53,192 nt of DNA, from contig NZ_JBGYBX010000002.1 of NCBI RefSeq assembly GCF_041817755.1, positions 1 to 53,192 of the forward strand, written 5' to 3'. A program made the position numbers and the translations under genes. This DNA comes from Glaesserella sp041817755. Its GTDB lineage: Bacteria > Pseudomonadota > Gammaproteobacteria > Enterobacterales > Pasteurellaceae. Below, piece after piece: positions 43,263 through 52,083 of the stretch. Under the pieces are notes generated by a model. The model had not been told where the DNA came from and ran no database searches. It saw only the letters and a list, made by a program, of their open reading frames with translations. Each line of letters starts with the position of its first letter. Within the stretch, counting starts at the first letter, position 1.

Positions 43263-43492
43263 ATAAAAACGACAAAAATAATTGCATTTTCTGCTCATCA
43301 ATTAACAATAATTTGAAGCAGAACAACCCTTTCATGGAAAAACTAAGAAAGCCCATAGTTAAATTGCATTGCTTTAATGCTCATCTCTATTCCATTAGTC
43401 AAATATTTAGCTGCCCTCCCAGCGAGCTTGATGATGAAGTAATATGAATACCACCGTTAAACACCATACCATCATGAAGAGAAACACTTTTA
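43263..43492. other. Gene-free region with possible decayed coding sequence
   Basis: These 230 bases hold no convincing gene. A 37-codon frame starts at 43334 without a ribosome site, and the reverse strand has a 38-codon open stretch ending in KAMQFNYGLS just before a stop near 43350. Neither matches a known family, but with the IS-like end upstream the segment could be debris of a lost gene. Confidence 0.4.
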
Positions 43493-44284
43493 TTACTGTA
43501 TTTTGCAATATCCCAGCTCTTGAGAAATGAGTTGTGCCGTATAGCGAATTTCACTTAAAAAATCATTCATCGTATTTTCATTTAAGCGATGAATTGAAGT
43601 AGAAACTGAAATGGCATATTCCACTTTCCCCAAATGATTAAACACCGGTACGGCAAGGCAGCAAACGCCGAGTTCGTTTTCTTCTCTGTCCATCGCAAAT
43701 CCGGATTGTACAATCTCATTTAATTCCTGACGCATAGTTTGAATATCGGTAATCGTTTTGCAGGTTAATTGCTTTATTTGGCTGGTATGAGCACGCCAAT
43801 AACGTTCCAAATAATCTTGGTTCTCTTCATAAGCCAAATACAGTTTTCCCATTGCCGAGCAATAAAGTTGTAAATGTTGTCCGATGTAAGCACGGGTTTT
43901 CATCATGCCTAAAGTCGGTTCAAGCTTATAAATCATAATCGCATGATCGTCTTCCCGTTTGGAAAAATTGACGGTTTCTCCCAAAGTGAGATTCAACCGC
44001 TCCAAATGAGGGGACGCCAAGTGAATGATATTCATGGAAGCGAGGGTTTTCTGCCCGAGACTGAGGCACTTTGTGGTTAAACGATAGCTACCGACCGAAC
44101 TTGCCGGTTTCACATAGCCTTCATTTTGCAAGCCTTGCAACAGACGGTGTACGGTGCTTTTATTCAGTTCTGCAATTTCAGCCAATTTTGCCAACGGGCA
44201 ACCGTTCGGAAAGTTACTTAAAATATCCATCAAACGTAAGCCACGTATAAGACTTTGATTTCCGCCACTTTTCTCTGCTGCCAT
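43493..44284 (-). CDS. IclR-family regulator, YiaJ-like
   Basis: The 263-residue protein has an N-terminal winged helix (about 10-75) with LAEIAELNKSTVHRLLQGLQNEGYV and a C-terminal IclR effector-binding domain (about 85-255) with YCSAMGKLYLAY. It is divergent from the yiaK gene, like YiaJ, the repressor of the E. coli yiaK-S operon, so it most likely represses the reductase/importer/lactonase genes until a sugar-acid ligand binds. AGGAG lies nine bases before the ATG. Confidence 0.85.
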   Translation of the reverse strand: MAAEKSGGNQSLIRGLRLMDILSNFPNGCPLAKLAEIAELNKSTVHRLLQGLQNEGYVKPASSVGSYRLTTKCLSLGQKTLASMNIIHLASPHLERLNLTLGETVNFSKREDDHAIMIYKLEPTLGMMKTRAYIGQHLQLYCSAMGKLYLAYEENQDYLERYWRAHTSQIKQLTCKTITDIQTMRQELNEIVQSGFAMDREENELGVCCLAVPVFNHLGKVEYAISVSTSIHRLNENTMNDFLSEIRYTAQLISQELGYCKIQ

Positions 44285-44504
44285 GTTTTATTTCTCCTCA
44301 AAATGATCTACCGAGCCATCATAATATCGTATTTCATATTATAAAATACAATTCTAAAAAATGAGAACTGACTCACAAATCTGAAAATTTACAAATAACC
44401 AATTGATTTATAATTACTTTTAAATTTGTGGTTTGATTGACTTTTAACCTTTTTGGGTTTAATTTGTGGAATATCATTTTACTATGTGAAATAAAGAGGT
44501 TCCA
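44285..44504. promoter_or_regulatory. Divergent control region of yiaJ-like and yiaK genes
   Basis: This AT-rich stretch contains TGAGAACTGACTCACA (44362-44377), which on the reverse strand is TGTGA-6-TCTCA, matching nine of ten CRP positions. An inverted repeat, GTATTT (44329-44334) and AAATAC (44344-44349), is a possible regulator operator. No firm -35/-10 pair was assigned. Confidence 0.5.
44362..44377 (-). promoter_or_regulatory. CRP-like site between yiaJ-like and yiaK genes
   Basis: Reads TGTGAGTCAGTTCTCA on the reverse strand, with one mismatch in the second half-site. Its presence would tie the catabolic operon to carbon status, like the tna and glp operons in this window. Confidence 0.6.
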
Positions 44505-45503
44505 ATGAAAGTTTCTTATTCCGAGCTTAAAGCCGAATTTAAACGTGTATTACTTGACCGCCAAGTACGCGAAGATATTGCTGAAGAGTGTGCCACCATG
44601 TTTGCGGATACCACTCAAGCCGGTGTCTATTCCCACGGTGTAAACCGTTTCCCGCGCTTTATTCAACAATTAGAAAAGGGCGATATAATTCCTGATGCAG
44701 TGCCGACTAAGGTCCTTTCACTGGGTGCGATTGAACAATGGGATGCTCATCAAGCCATCGGTAACTTAACTGCAAAAAAAATGATGGATAGAGCAATGGA
44801 GATCGCTGATCAATTTGGTATCGGTGTAGTGGCATTAAAAAATGCAAATCACTGGATGCGTGGTGGTGGTTACGGTTGGCAGGCAGCGGAGAAAGGCTAT
44901 ATCGGCATTTGTTGGACAAACGCCCTTGCGGTGATGCCACCTTGGGGGGCAAAAGAGTGCCGTATCGGAACAAACCCGTTAATCATTGCGGTGCCGAGTA
45001 ACCCGATTACTATGGTTGACATGTCCTGCTCCATGTACTCTTACGGCATGTTAGAAGTCCACCGTTTAGCCGGTCGCCAAACCTTTGTGGATGCCGGGTT
45101 TGATGATGACGGCAATCTCACTCGCGATCCAGGTACTGTAGAGAAAAACCGTCGTTTGTTACCTGCCGGCTTCTGGAAAGGTTCCGGTTTATCTATCGTG
45201 TTAGATATGATTGCTACTTTGCTTTCTAATGGTCTATCGACTGCTGCGGTAACAGAAGACAAAGATGATGAATATTGCGTTTCACAAATCTTTATTGCCA
45301 TTGAAGTTGATCGCTTAATTGATGGTAAAACTAAGGAAGAAAAACTTGAACGTATTATGGATTATGTCCGTACCGCAGAACGTTCTGATCCAAATGTGGC
45401 CGTACGTTTACCGGGACACGAATTTACCACTATCTTGGCAGAGAACAAAGCCAACGGTATTCCGGTAGATGATACGGTTTGGGCGAAGTTGAAGTCGCTA
45501 TAG
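44505..45503 (+). CDS. yiaK: 2,3-diketo-L-gulonate reductase
   Basis: The 332-residue protein is of the LDH2/malate-dehydrogenase-like family with the YiaK (DlgD) signature: YSHGVNRFPRFIQQLEKGDI with the catalytic-type His, KNANHWMRGGGYGWQ, and GTNPLIIAVP. Length equals E. coli YiaK (332). It reduces 2,3-diketo-L-gulonate to 3-keto-L-gulonate with NADH. The kinase, decarboxylase and epimerase that normally act on the product are not in this window. It is the first gene of a rightward operon with an ABC importer and a lactonase. Confidence 0.93.
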   Translation: MKVSYSELKAEFKRVLLDRQVREDIAEECATMFADTTQAGVYSHGVNRFPRFIQQLEKGDIIPDAVPTKVLSLGAIEQWDAHQAIGNLTAKKMMDRAMEIADQFGIGVVALKNANHWMRGGGYGWQAAEKGYIGICWTNALAVMPPWGAKECRIGTNPLIIAVPSNPITMVDMSCSMYSYGMLEVHRLAGRQTFVDAGFDDDGNLTRDPGTVEKNRRLLPAGFWKGSGLSIVLDMIATLLSNGLSTAAVTEDKDDEYCVSQIFIAIEVDRLIDGKTKEEKLERIMDYVRTAERSDPNVAVRLPGHEFTTILAENKANGIPVDDTVWAKLKSL

Positions 45504-45551
45504 TTATGCGATGTATATAAATAACCTTCCTCAACATGTAAGGAGGAAAAT

Positions 45552-47055
45552 GTGGCAACACAACCAATTTTAAGTTTACAACATATCGTTAAACGCTTTG
45601 GTAGTCACACTGCTGTAAATGATGTTAGCCTTGATATTCATTCAGGCGAAATCGTCGCCTTATTAGGTGAAAACGGTGCGGGAAAATCAACGCTAATTAA
45701 AATATTAGCGGGAATTTATGAGCGAGACAGTGGAGACATTTTGTTTCACCAACAAAAGGTTCAATCTGCCCTTTCTTTGGAGAAAGGGAATAAAAAGCCT
45801 ATTGCATTTATTCACCAAGATCTTGGTTTAATTGAATGGATGACAATTGCGGAGAACATGGCGTTTGTAATGGGCTTTCCTCGCAAATTCGGACTAATTG
45901 ACTGGGGTAAAATTCAGGAACAAGCACAACAAGCATTGGATTTTGTCGGTATTCAACTTTCTGCGGATACGCGTGTTTTTGATCTTAGCCGAACTGAAAA
46001 AGCATTGCTTGCTATTGCTCGAGCTATTGCGATCAATGCAGAAATTCTTGTTTTAGATGAACCAACAGCCTCCCAGTGACGTTGAACATCTTTTCACTGT
46101 ATTAAACCGCTTGCGTGCTCAGGGTGTAGGAATGATCTACGTAACTCATCGTTTAGATGAAGTCATTGCTATCTCTGACCGTATTCTAGTAATGCGTGAC
46201 GGCTTCCCTGTCGCAGAAGGTGCTACGAAAAATTATGATGTAAAAGGGTTAGTCAAAGCTATTGTTGGTGAAGAAAGTCGTGGCAGACAGCGTGTTGCTT
46301 TACCTGAAAATACCCCTGAAATTCTACGATTAAATAATGTTGTAGTAGGGGATACCGGTCCTGTTTCCTTTACCTTGCATAAGGGCGAGATGATTGCTCT
46401 AGCAGGATTACGCGGTGCAGGACAAGAAGAAATAGGACGTTTACTTTTCGGATTAAGAGAACTTGATAAAGGCGAGATTTTTCTTGATAACAAAGCATAT
46501 CGTGCAGATTCACCACAAGACGCTATTCATAAAGGTGTAGCACTTGTTGCAGGTGATCGTACGCGTGAAAGTCTTGTGATGTCAATGACAACAACAGAAA
46601 ACCTATTCATCAATCCTGTATTAAGCGGACATTCACCACTCAAACAATACAGTAAACGAGAAGAATGGGGCGAAAGTTGGTTTAAATTCCAATTATTTGA
46701 TATTCGCCCAAAAAATCTCTTTATTGATGTCAGTGCATTATCAGGTGGTAACCAACAAAAAATTGTTGTTGCACGTTGGATGCACCTTAATACCCCAATT
46801 CTTATCCTTGAAGACCCAACGGCAGGAGTTGACGTTGGAGCAAGAGCAGAAATTTACGATCTTCTGAATAAAGCACTTGGAGAAGGTGTAGCTATTATCG
46901 TTATTTCTACCGACTTTGAAGAGATTGCTCACCTTTGTAACAGAGCTTTAGTTTTCAACAGAGGAGATATTGCTGGAGAGCTACGCAATGAAGATGTGAG
47001 TTTTGCGAAGTTACTTGCTTTAGCGTCGGACAGTAAATCAAAACAAGCGGTTTGA
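45552..47055 (+). pseudogene. Sugar ABC importer ATPase (RbsA-like), frameshifted
   Basis: Two frames together spell one double-ATPase of the RbsA/MglA type. The first (45552-46079) has Walker A GENGAGKST, the Q-loop IHQDLG and Walker B LVLDEPT, then stops at TGA. The second continues from SDVEHLFTVL in the +1 frame through the H-loop THRLDE and the whole second ATPase domain. Relatives read DEPTASLP..DVEHLF, so about three residues are also missing; an 8-base loss near 46070 explains both. An ATG at 46057 might allow the second half alone to be made. A full importer would be non-functional unless this is a sequence error. Confidence 0.85.
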
Positions 47056-47102
47056 TTTACCCCTAGTTTTACAAATTTGGGCTTATTACTCAGGAGTCAT
47101 TT

Positions 47103-48149
47103 ATGGCACAAACAAATATTAAATCAACCGCACTAGAGCAGCCAGTTTCTATTGCTCGTGATGGTTTTATGGCTTGGTTTTCTCAGATGCTAACACGTTA
47201 TGGATTACTATGGCTTTGCGTATTATTAGTGATCATCTTTTCGCTTACGACAGAATCTTTCGCTTCAATGCTTACGCTAAATGCGATTTTGGAAAGTAAA
47301 TCAAAAATTGCACTACTGGCACTTGCAGCAACTACAACAATGATTGTCGGTAAAATTGATCTTAATGTCGGCTTTGGAATTGTGCTTTGGCATATTTTGG
47401 TTATTACCTTACAAGTACAATATGGGTTCTCTTGGCAAATGGCCATTTTAACCGTGTTAATTATTGCAGCATTATATGGATTATTAAACGGTATTTTAGT
47501 GGCACTGGCAGACATTGATAGTTTCGTTGCAACACTTGGTTCTGGAACGGTTCTTTATGCTGTTGCACTGTGGCACTCAGGCGGAAGACAAATAGTCGGC
47601 GATTTACCCGATGAATTTATTGCTCTTAATAGTACAGAGATTTTCGGTATTCCAATTTCCGCATTCTATGTGTTAGCCGTTGCAATCATTATGTGGTTAG
47701 TAACAGAACATACCCCAACAGGTCGCTGTATGTATGCCGTTGGCGGAAACCCTACTGCCGCTCGTCTAAATGGCATCAATATCAAAAAATACACCATAGT
47801 ACCTTTCATTGTATCTAGCGTTATCACTGCATTTACAGGGGTTTTGATCTCAGCTCAACAAGGAGTTGGTCAGGCAAGCGTCGGTATGGACTACTTACTT
47901 CCTGCACTTGTAGGGGCATTCCTAGGCAGTACCACTATTCGTCCCGGACGTATTAATGTTTGGGGAACGGTTGTCGGTATCGCTATTCTTGCTATCGGCA
48001 TTTCAGGTATTCAACAATTTGGCGGAGCATTCTGGGTTGAACCGCTCTTTAACGGAACAACACTATTACTCTCAATTACCATTGCAGGCTATGCACAACG
48101 CAAACGCTTATTAAATCAAAAATCTGTACAAAAGAAAGTAACAAATTAA
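47103..48149 (+). CDS. Sugar ABC importer permease (RbsC-like)
   Basis: The 348-residue protein has 9-10 membrane segments and the typical RbsC-family blocks IGKIDLNVG-like VGKIDLNVGFGIVL, GLLNGILVALADIDSFVATLGS and GRCMYAVGGNPTAARLNGIN. It forms the inner-membrane channel of the importer. It follows the ATPase gene after 47 bases and precedes the binding protein, the standard ATPase-permease-binding protein set. Substrate cannot be deduced from the permease. Confidence 0.9.
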   Translation: MAQTNIKSTALEQPVSIARDGFMAWFSQMLTRYGLLWLCVLLVIIFSLTTESFASMLTLNAILESKSKIALLALAATTTMIVGKIDLNVGFGIVLWHILVITLQVQYGFSWQMAILTVLIIAALYGLLNGILVALADIDSFVATLGSGTVLYAVALWHSGGRQIVGDLPDEFIALNSTEIFGIPISAFYVLAVAIIMWLVTEHTPTGRCMYAVGGNPTAARLNGINIKKYTIVPFIVSSVITAFTGVLISAQQGVGQASVGMDYLLPALVGAFLGSTTIRPGRINVWGTVVGIAILAIGISGIQQFGGAFWVEPLFNGTTLLLSITIAGYAQRKRLLNQKSVQKKVTN

Positions 48150-48175
48150 CCCTAACCTTAATCGAGGAACACACT

Positions 48176-49282
48176 ATGAAACGTTATTTACGCAGTACTT
48201 TAACAGCCATTGCAACTTTAGTCGCTGTTTCAGTTTCGAGTAACTCATTTGCTAATGATCCGTTTGTTGCTGAGGCAAAACAACAAGTTACAGCGGCGAC
48301 AGCAAAACAGGAGAAATGGGATGGCCCGACAACTGGCCCTAAATTGCAACAAAATAAAACCATTATTTTTATTGCTTCTGATATGAAAAATGGTGGCGTG
48401 TTAGGGGTAATTGACGGAATGAAAGAAGCCGTACAATCAACAGGCTGGAAACTTGATGTACTTGATGGAGCGGGTACTGTAAATAATCAACTAGCTGCGT
48501 TAAACCAAGCTATTGCTCGTAAGCCAGATGCGATCGTTATCGGAGGTTGGAATCCGAATGTCGCTAAAATTCCTTTACAAAAAGCAGTAAAAAATGGCAT
48601 TACTCTGACCGCTTGGCACGCAACACCAGAACCGGGTGCTATTGATAAATATGGTATTTTCTACAATGTTACCTCTGATTCTGATGAAATTGCCAAACTT
48701 TCTGCAATGCTTGCTGTAGCAGAGTCCGATGGTAAAGCAAAAGTGGTTATCTTAACTGATTCACTCTATGAAATTGCATTGCGTAAAGCGAATGTAATGA
48801 AAGAAGTGATTGAAAAATGTAAGGAATGCAAAGTCTTAGAATTTATTGATACACCATTAGCAGATACATCAAGCCGTATGCCGAACTTAACCTTTAGCTT
48901 ACTGCAAAAATATGGTGACGATTTGCAATATGCCTTAGCGATCAATGATCTTTACTTTGACTTTATGGCACCATCATTACGCTCTGCAAATAAAGACAGA
49001 CCATATAGTATTTCAGCAGGAGATGGTTCTGTGACAGCATATCAACGTATCCGTAACAATGATAAACAATTTGCAACAGTCCCTGAACCCCTTAACTTAC
49101 ACGGCTGGCAATTAGTTGATGAACTAAACCGTGCTTTTGCAAAAGAAAAACCGTCAGGCTATGTCACACCTGCACATCTTGTAACAAAAGAGAATGTCGA
49201 ATTTGATGGTGGCGAAAAAAATCTTTATGACCCACAAAATGGTTATAAGGAAGCATATAAAGCAATTTGGGGCGTAAAATAA
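48176..49282 (+). CDS. Periplasmic sugar-binding protein of ABC importer
   Basis: The 368-residue protein has a Sec signal peptide (about 1-26, ending SNSFA) and a Peripla_BP_4-type, RbsB-like fold, with the ligand-binding starts IIFIASDMKNGGVLGVIDGMKEA and PDAIVIGGWNPN. It captures the sugar or sugar acid in the periplasm. The two Cys in KCKECK (about 215-219) are unusual for this family. It is followed by a strong hairpin, so the lactonase gene beyond may be transcribed at a lower level. Confidence 0.9.
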   Translation: MKRYLRSTLTAIATLVAVSVSSNSFANDPFVAEAKQQVTAATAKQEKWDGPTTGPKLQQNKTIIFIASDMKNGGVLGVIDGMKEAVQSTGWKLDVLDGAGTVNNQLAALNQAIARKPDAIVIGGWNPNVAKIPLQKAVKNGITLTAWHATPEPGAIDKYGIFYNVTSDSDEIAKLSAMLAVAESDGKAKVVILTDSLYEIALRKANVMKEVIEKCKECKVLEFIDTPLADTSSRMPNLTFSLLQKYGDDLQYALAINDLYFDFMAPSLRSANKDRPYSISAGDGSVTAYQRIRNNDKQFATVPEPLNLHGWQLVDELNRAFAKEKPSGYVTPAHLVTKENVEFDGGEKNLYDPQNGYKEAYKAIWGVK

Positions 49283-49291
49283 TCTAAAATA

Positions 49292-49320
49292 AAGCGGTCT
49301 TAAACAGACCGCTTGTTTTT
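49292..49320 (+). terminator. Uptake-signal hairpin after the binding protein gene
   Basis: AAGCGGTCT (49292-49300) and AGACCGCTT (49306-49314) form a perfect 9-pair stem with loop TAAAC, followed by GTTTTT. One arm with its following bases is an uptake signal on the reverse strand. Confidence 0.82.
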
Positions 49321-49333
49321 CTAGGAAGTCAAT

Positions 49334-50221
49334 ATGAGTGATTTAACCGTTGAGATATATGATGATAGATTTCATCAATGTGTAGGTACTGCATTTAACT
49401 TTGAAGAGCTTTTTTCAAATGCCATTTGGGCAGAAGGTCCTGCTTGGTCAATTCAACAACAAGCATTGACGTTTAGCGATGTAAAAGCAAATACAATGTA
49501 CAGATGGAGTGAACAAGAAGGAACACAAGTGGTGAGATCACCTTCTTATTTTTCCAATGGCAATGCAATTGATTTGGACGGAAATCTCATTACTTGCGAA
49601 CACGGTAGAAGAGCGATTAGTAAAACTGACTTAAAAGGTAATATCGAAATTTTAGCCGATAAACTTGATGGAAAACGTTTTAATTCCCCTAATGATGTTG
49701 TTGTTAAATCCGACAGCACAATTTGGTTTACCGATCCTCCTTACGGTATTCTTAGTGATGCTGAAGGGAAAAAATCACCAAGTGAAATGATAGGTTGCTA
49801 TGTATATCGTTTTGACCCCCGTACTCAAGAAATAAACATCGCGACTTTCAATACAATGCGACCAAATGGATTAGCTTTTTCACCTGATGAAACACAACTA
49901 TTTGTCGCAGATATGTCTGCTGTTGAATTTAACCAAGAAGGTTTGCACCATTTAGTGGTATTTGATGTGGATGGCAAATACCTAAAAAATCGTAAAGATG
50001 TTGCCGAAATTACACCTGGGATTCCCGATGGTTTTTGCGTTGATAAACAAGGAACGATTTATTGCAGCTGTGAAACAGGATTAATGGTTTTACTCAGCGA
50101 TGGTACAGTTCTTGGAAGATTCATCTTAAACAAAACAACTTCAAATTGTACTTTTGGTAATGATCAAAAAACCTTATTCATTACCGCAAGTAACAGTCTT
50201 TATCGTTTAACTATCCGTTAA
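49334..50221 (+). CDS. SMP-30/gluconolactonase-family lactonase
   Basis: The 295-residue protein is a six-bladed beta-propeller of the SMP-30 family. Metal-ligand regions are present: WAEGPAW (Glu), FNSPNDVVVKSDSTIWFTDPPYG (Asn) and the later FVADMSA (Asp), as is RPNGLAFSPDE. Such enzymes open sugar lactones. There is no signal peptide. Coming last in an operon with 2,3-diketo-L-gulonate reductase, it could open dehydroascorbate or another aldonolactone to yield the reductase substrate; this is inferred from context. Confidence 0.9.
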   Translation: MSDLTVEIYDDRFHQCVGTAFNFEELFSNAIWAEGPAWSIQQQALTFSDVKANTMYRWSEQEGTQVVRSPSYFSNGNAIDLDGNLITCEHGRRAISKTDLKGNIEILADKLDGKRFNSPNDVVVKSDSTIWFTDPPYGILSDAEGKKSPSEMIGCYVYRFDPRTQEINIATFNTMRPNGLAFSPDETQLFVADMSAVEFNQEGLHHLVVFDVDGKYLKNRKDVAEITPGIPDGFCVDKQGTIYCSCETGLMVLLSDGTVLGRFILNKTTSNCTFGNDQKTLFITASNSLYRLTIR

Positions 50222-50395
50222 ACCAATTATTCAAGCGGTCAGATCTTTTGTTTACTTTACAATTTATCTAACCGCTATACAGTAAGTATAGCCGCCAATT
50301 GCTGATGAACAAATTTTCTGAAATAGTCTTTTTTCTATTTGGATATTCATAATATTATGCTAAAAATCTTTACATTGAATATCGAATCTCTTTAT

Positions 50396-50428
50396 TGAAA
50401 GAAAGTGGCTTAAAGCCACTTTCTTTCA
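50396..50428. terminator. Long palindromic hairpin downstream of lactonase and fumC genes
   Basis: TGAAAGAAAGTGGCTT (50396-50411) pairs with AAGCCACTTTCTTTCA (50413-50428) across a single base, so the folded form has about 15 pairs and a 3-base loop. It lacks a clean T-run but its A/T-rich ends could serve both convergent transcripts. Confidence 0.65.
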
Positions 50429-50431
50429 GCT

Positions 50432-50450
50432 ACTTTGTCTACTATACTTT
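50432..50450 (+). repeat. Degenerate copy D of the dispersed motif
   Basis: ACTTTGTCTACTATACTTT shares the core TTTGTCTACTAT with copies A and C but diverges at both ends. It may be a decayed or unrelated match. Confidence 0.4.
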
Positions 50451-50546
50451 TTATAAAATACAAGCGGTATGATTAGCGTGATATTTTACAAAAACACATA
50501 GACAAAAGCTGATTTAAGATAAAAACCAGCCTTACATCAACGGAAA

Positions 50547-51941
50547 TTATTTCAAACTTCCCACCATATCTTCAGGGCGTACCCACTCATCAAATTGTTC
50601 AGCGGTCACTAAACCTAAGTTGATTGCTTCTTCTTTGAGTGTTGTACCGTTTTTGTGCGCAGTTTTGGCAATTTTCGCTGCATTTTCATACCCAATATGC
50701 GTATTTAACGCCGTAACAAGCATGAGAGATTGATCTAACTGCTGTTTAATGCGTGGGTAGTTAGGCTCAATGCCGATTGCACAATGTTCATCGAATGATA
50801 CGCACGCATCACCTAATAATTGTGCAGATTGTAAGAAGTTGTACGCCATAACCGGTTTATACACGTTTAATTGGAAGTGGCCTTGTGTACCAGCAAATGA
50901 AATCGTCACATCGTTACCTAACACTTGCGCGCAAACCATTGTCATTGCTTCACATTGAGTTGGGTTTACTTTACCCGGCATAATTGATGAGCCCGGTTCA
51001 TTTTCAGGGATTAAGATTTCGCCGATACCTGAACGTGGACCGGACGCTAATAAACGCACGTCGTTAGCGATTTTGTAAAGTGAAACCGCTAATTGTTTTA
51101 AAGCACCGTGAGTTTCTACGATCGCATCGTGCGTTGCGAGGGCTTCAAATTTGTTTTGTGCGGTAACAAACGGTAAAGCGGTGAATTTCGCAATGTAATC
51201 AGCGACTTTCACATCGTAGCCTTTCGGTGTATTTAAACCTGTACCAACCGCTGTACCGCCTAACGCTAATTCTGCTAAGTGCGGTAGCGTATTTTCTAAC
51301 GCTTTAATACCGAAAGCTAATTGTGCAGCATAAGCAGAGAACTCTTGACCTAATGTTAATGGTGTTGCGTCCATTAAGTGAGTACGACCAATTTTAACCA
51401 CATCTTGGAATGCCGCTGCTTTGTCCGCTAAGGTTTTTTGTAAGCGTTTTACACAAGGAAGGGTATGTTCAACCACTTTTTTGTATGCCGCAATGTGCAT
51501 TGCTGTTGGATAAGTATCGTTTGAAGATTGTGATTTGTTCACATCATCATTTGGGTGAATAATGGATTTCTCGCCAAGTTTACCGCCATTTAAGACGTGC
51601 GCGCGGTTTGAAACCACTTCATTCACGTTCATATTGGACTGTGTGCCTGAACCTGTTTGCCAAATCACAAGCGGGAATTGATCATCTAATTTATTTGCTA
51701 AAATTTCATCGCAAGCTTGTGCGATTAAATCCCGTTTTTCCGCAGAAAGTACGCCTAAATCGTGGTTTGCATAAGCGGCTGCTTTTTTCAAATAACCGAA
51801 TGCTTCAATGATTTCAGCAGGCATTGAACCTTCAGGACCGATTTTAAAGTTATTACGTGAACGTTCAGTTTGTGCCGCCCAATATTTATCTGAAGGGACT
51901 TGCACTTCACCCATGGTGTCTTTTTCGATACGGAATGTCAT
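50547..51941 (-). CDS. fumC: Class II fumarate hydratase
   Basis: The 464-residue enzyme interconverts fumarate and malate without an iron-sulfur cluster. The family signature GSSIMPGKVNP is intact, with TQSNMNVNEVVSNRAH, HPNDDVNKSQSSNDTYPTAMH and GRTHLMDATPLTLGQEF. Length matches other FumC proteins (about 463-467). Working in the reductive direction, it would supply fumarate for anaerobic respiration alongside the dicarboxylate transporter in this window. Confidence 0.97.
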   Translation of the reverse strand: MTFRIEKDTMGEVQVPSDKYWAAQTERSRNNFKIGPEGSMPAEIIEAFGYLKKAAAYANHDLGVLSAEKRDLIAQACDEILANKLDDQFPLVIWQTGSGTQSNMNVNEVVSNRAHVLNGGKLGEKSIIHPNDDVNKSQSSNDTYPTAMHIAAYKKVVEHTLPCVKRLQKTLADKAAAFQDVVKIGRTHLMDATPLTLGQEFSAYAAQLAFGIKALENTLPHLAELALGGTAVGTGLNTPKGYDVKVADYIAKFTALPFVTAQNKFEALATHDAIVETHGALKQLAVSLYKIANDVRLLASGPRSGIGEILIPENEPGSSIMPGKVNPTQCEAMTMVCAQVLGNDVTISFAGTQGHFQLNVYKPVMAYNFLQSAQLLGDACVSFDEHCAIGIEPNYPRIKQQLDQSLMLVTALNTHIGYENAAKIAKTAHKNGTTLKEEAINLGLVTAEQFDEWVRPEDMVGSLK

Positions 51942-52083
51942 TGGTTTCTCCTAAACATGATGATTAAAAAATTTATAGTCGGAAAATATTAGCACCCGCC
52001 GAGCCGGAAAGGAATGAAAAATGATCATCATTCCTTACTTTTTCAAGAAATTGTGATATGGATCATAAATCGATAATAAAAGG

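Larger units (their letters stand above)
50222..50546. other. Intergenic region between convergent lactonase and fumC genes
   Basis: No gene is seen. It holds a long near-perfect palindrome at 50396-50428, a degenerate copy of the dispersed motif at 50432-50450, and uptake-signal matches near 50234 (partial) and 50461. Confidence 0.6.

Noticed and set aside
43334..43447. A 37-codon frame between glpK and the IclR gene
   Set aside because: It has no ribosome site, no family resemblance and no partner; kept only as part of a possible decayed segment.
46050..46085. Programmed +1 frameshift in the importer ATPase
   Set aside because: Not only the frame but about three conserved residues are lost at the junction, and no slippery heptamer is present; a deletion explains it better.
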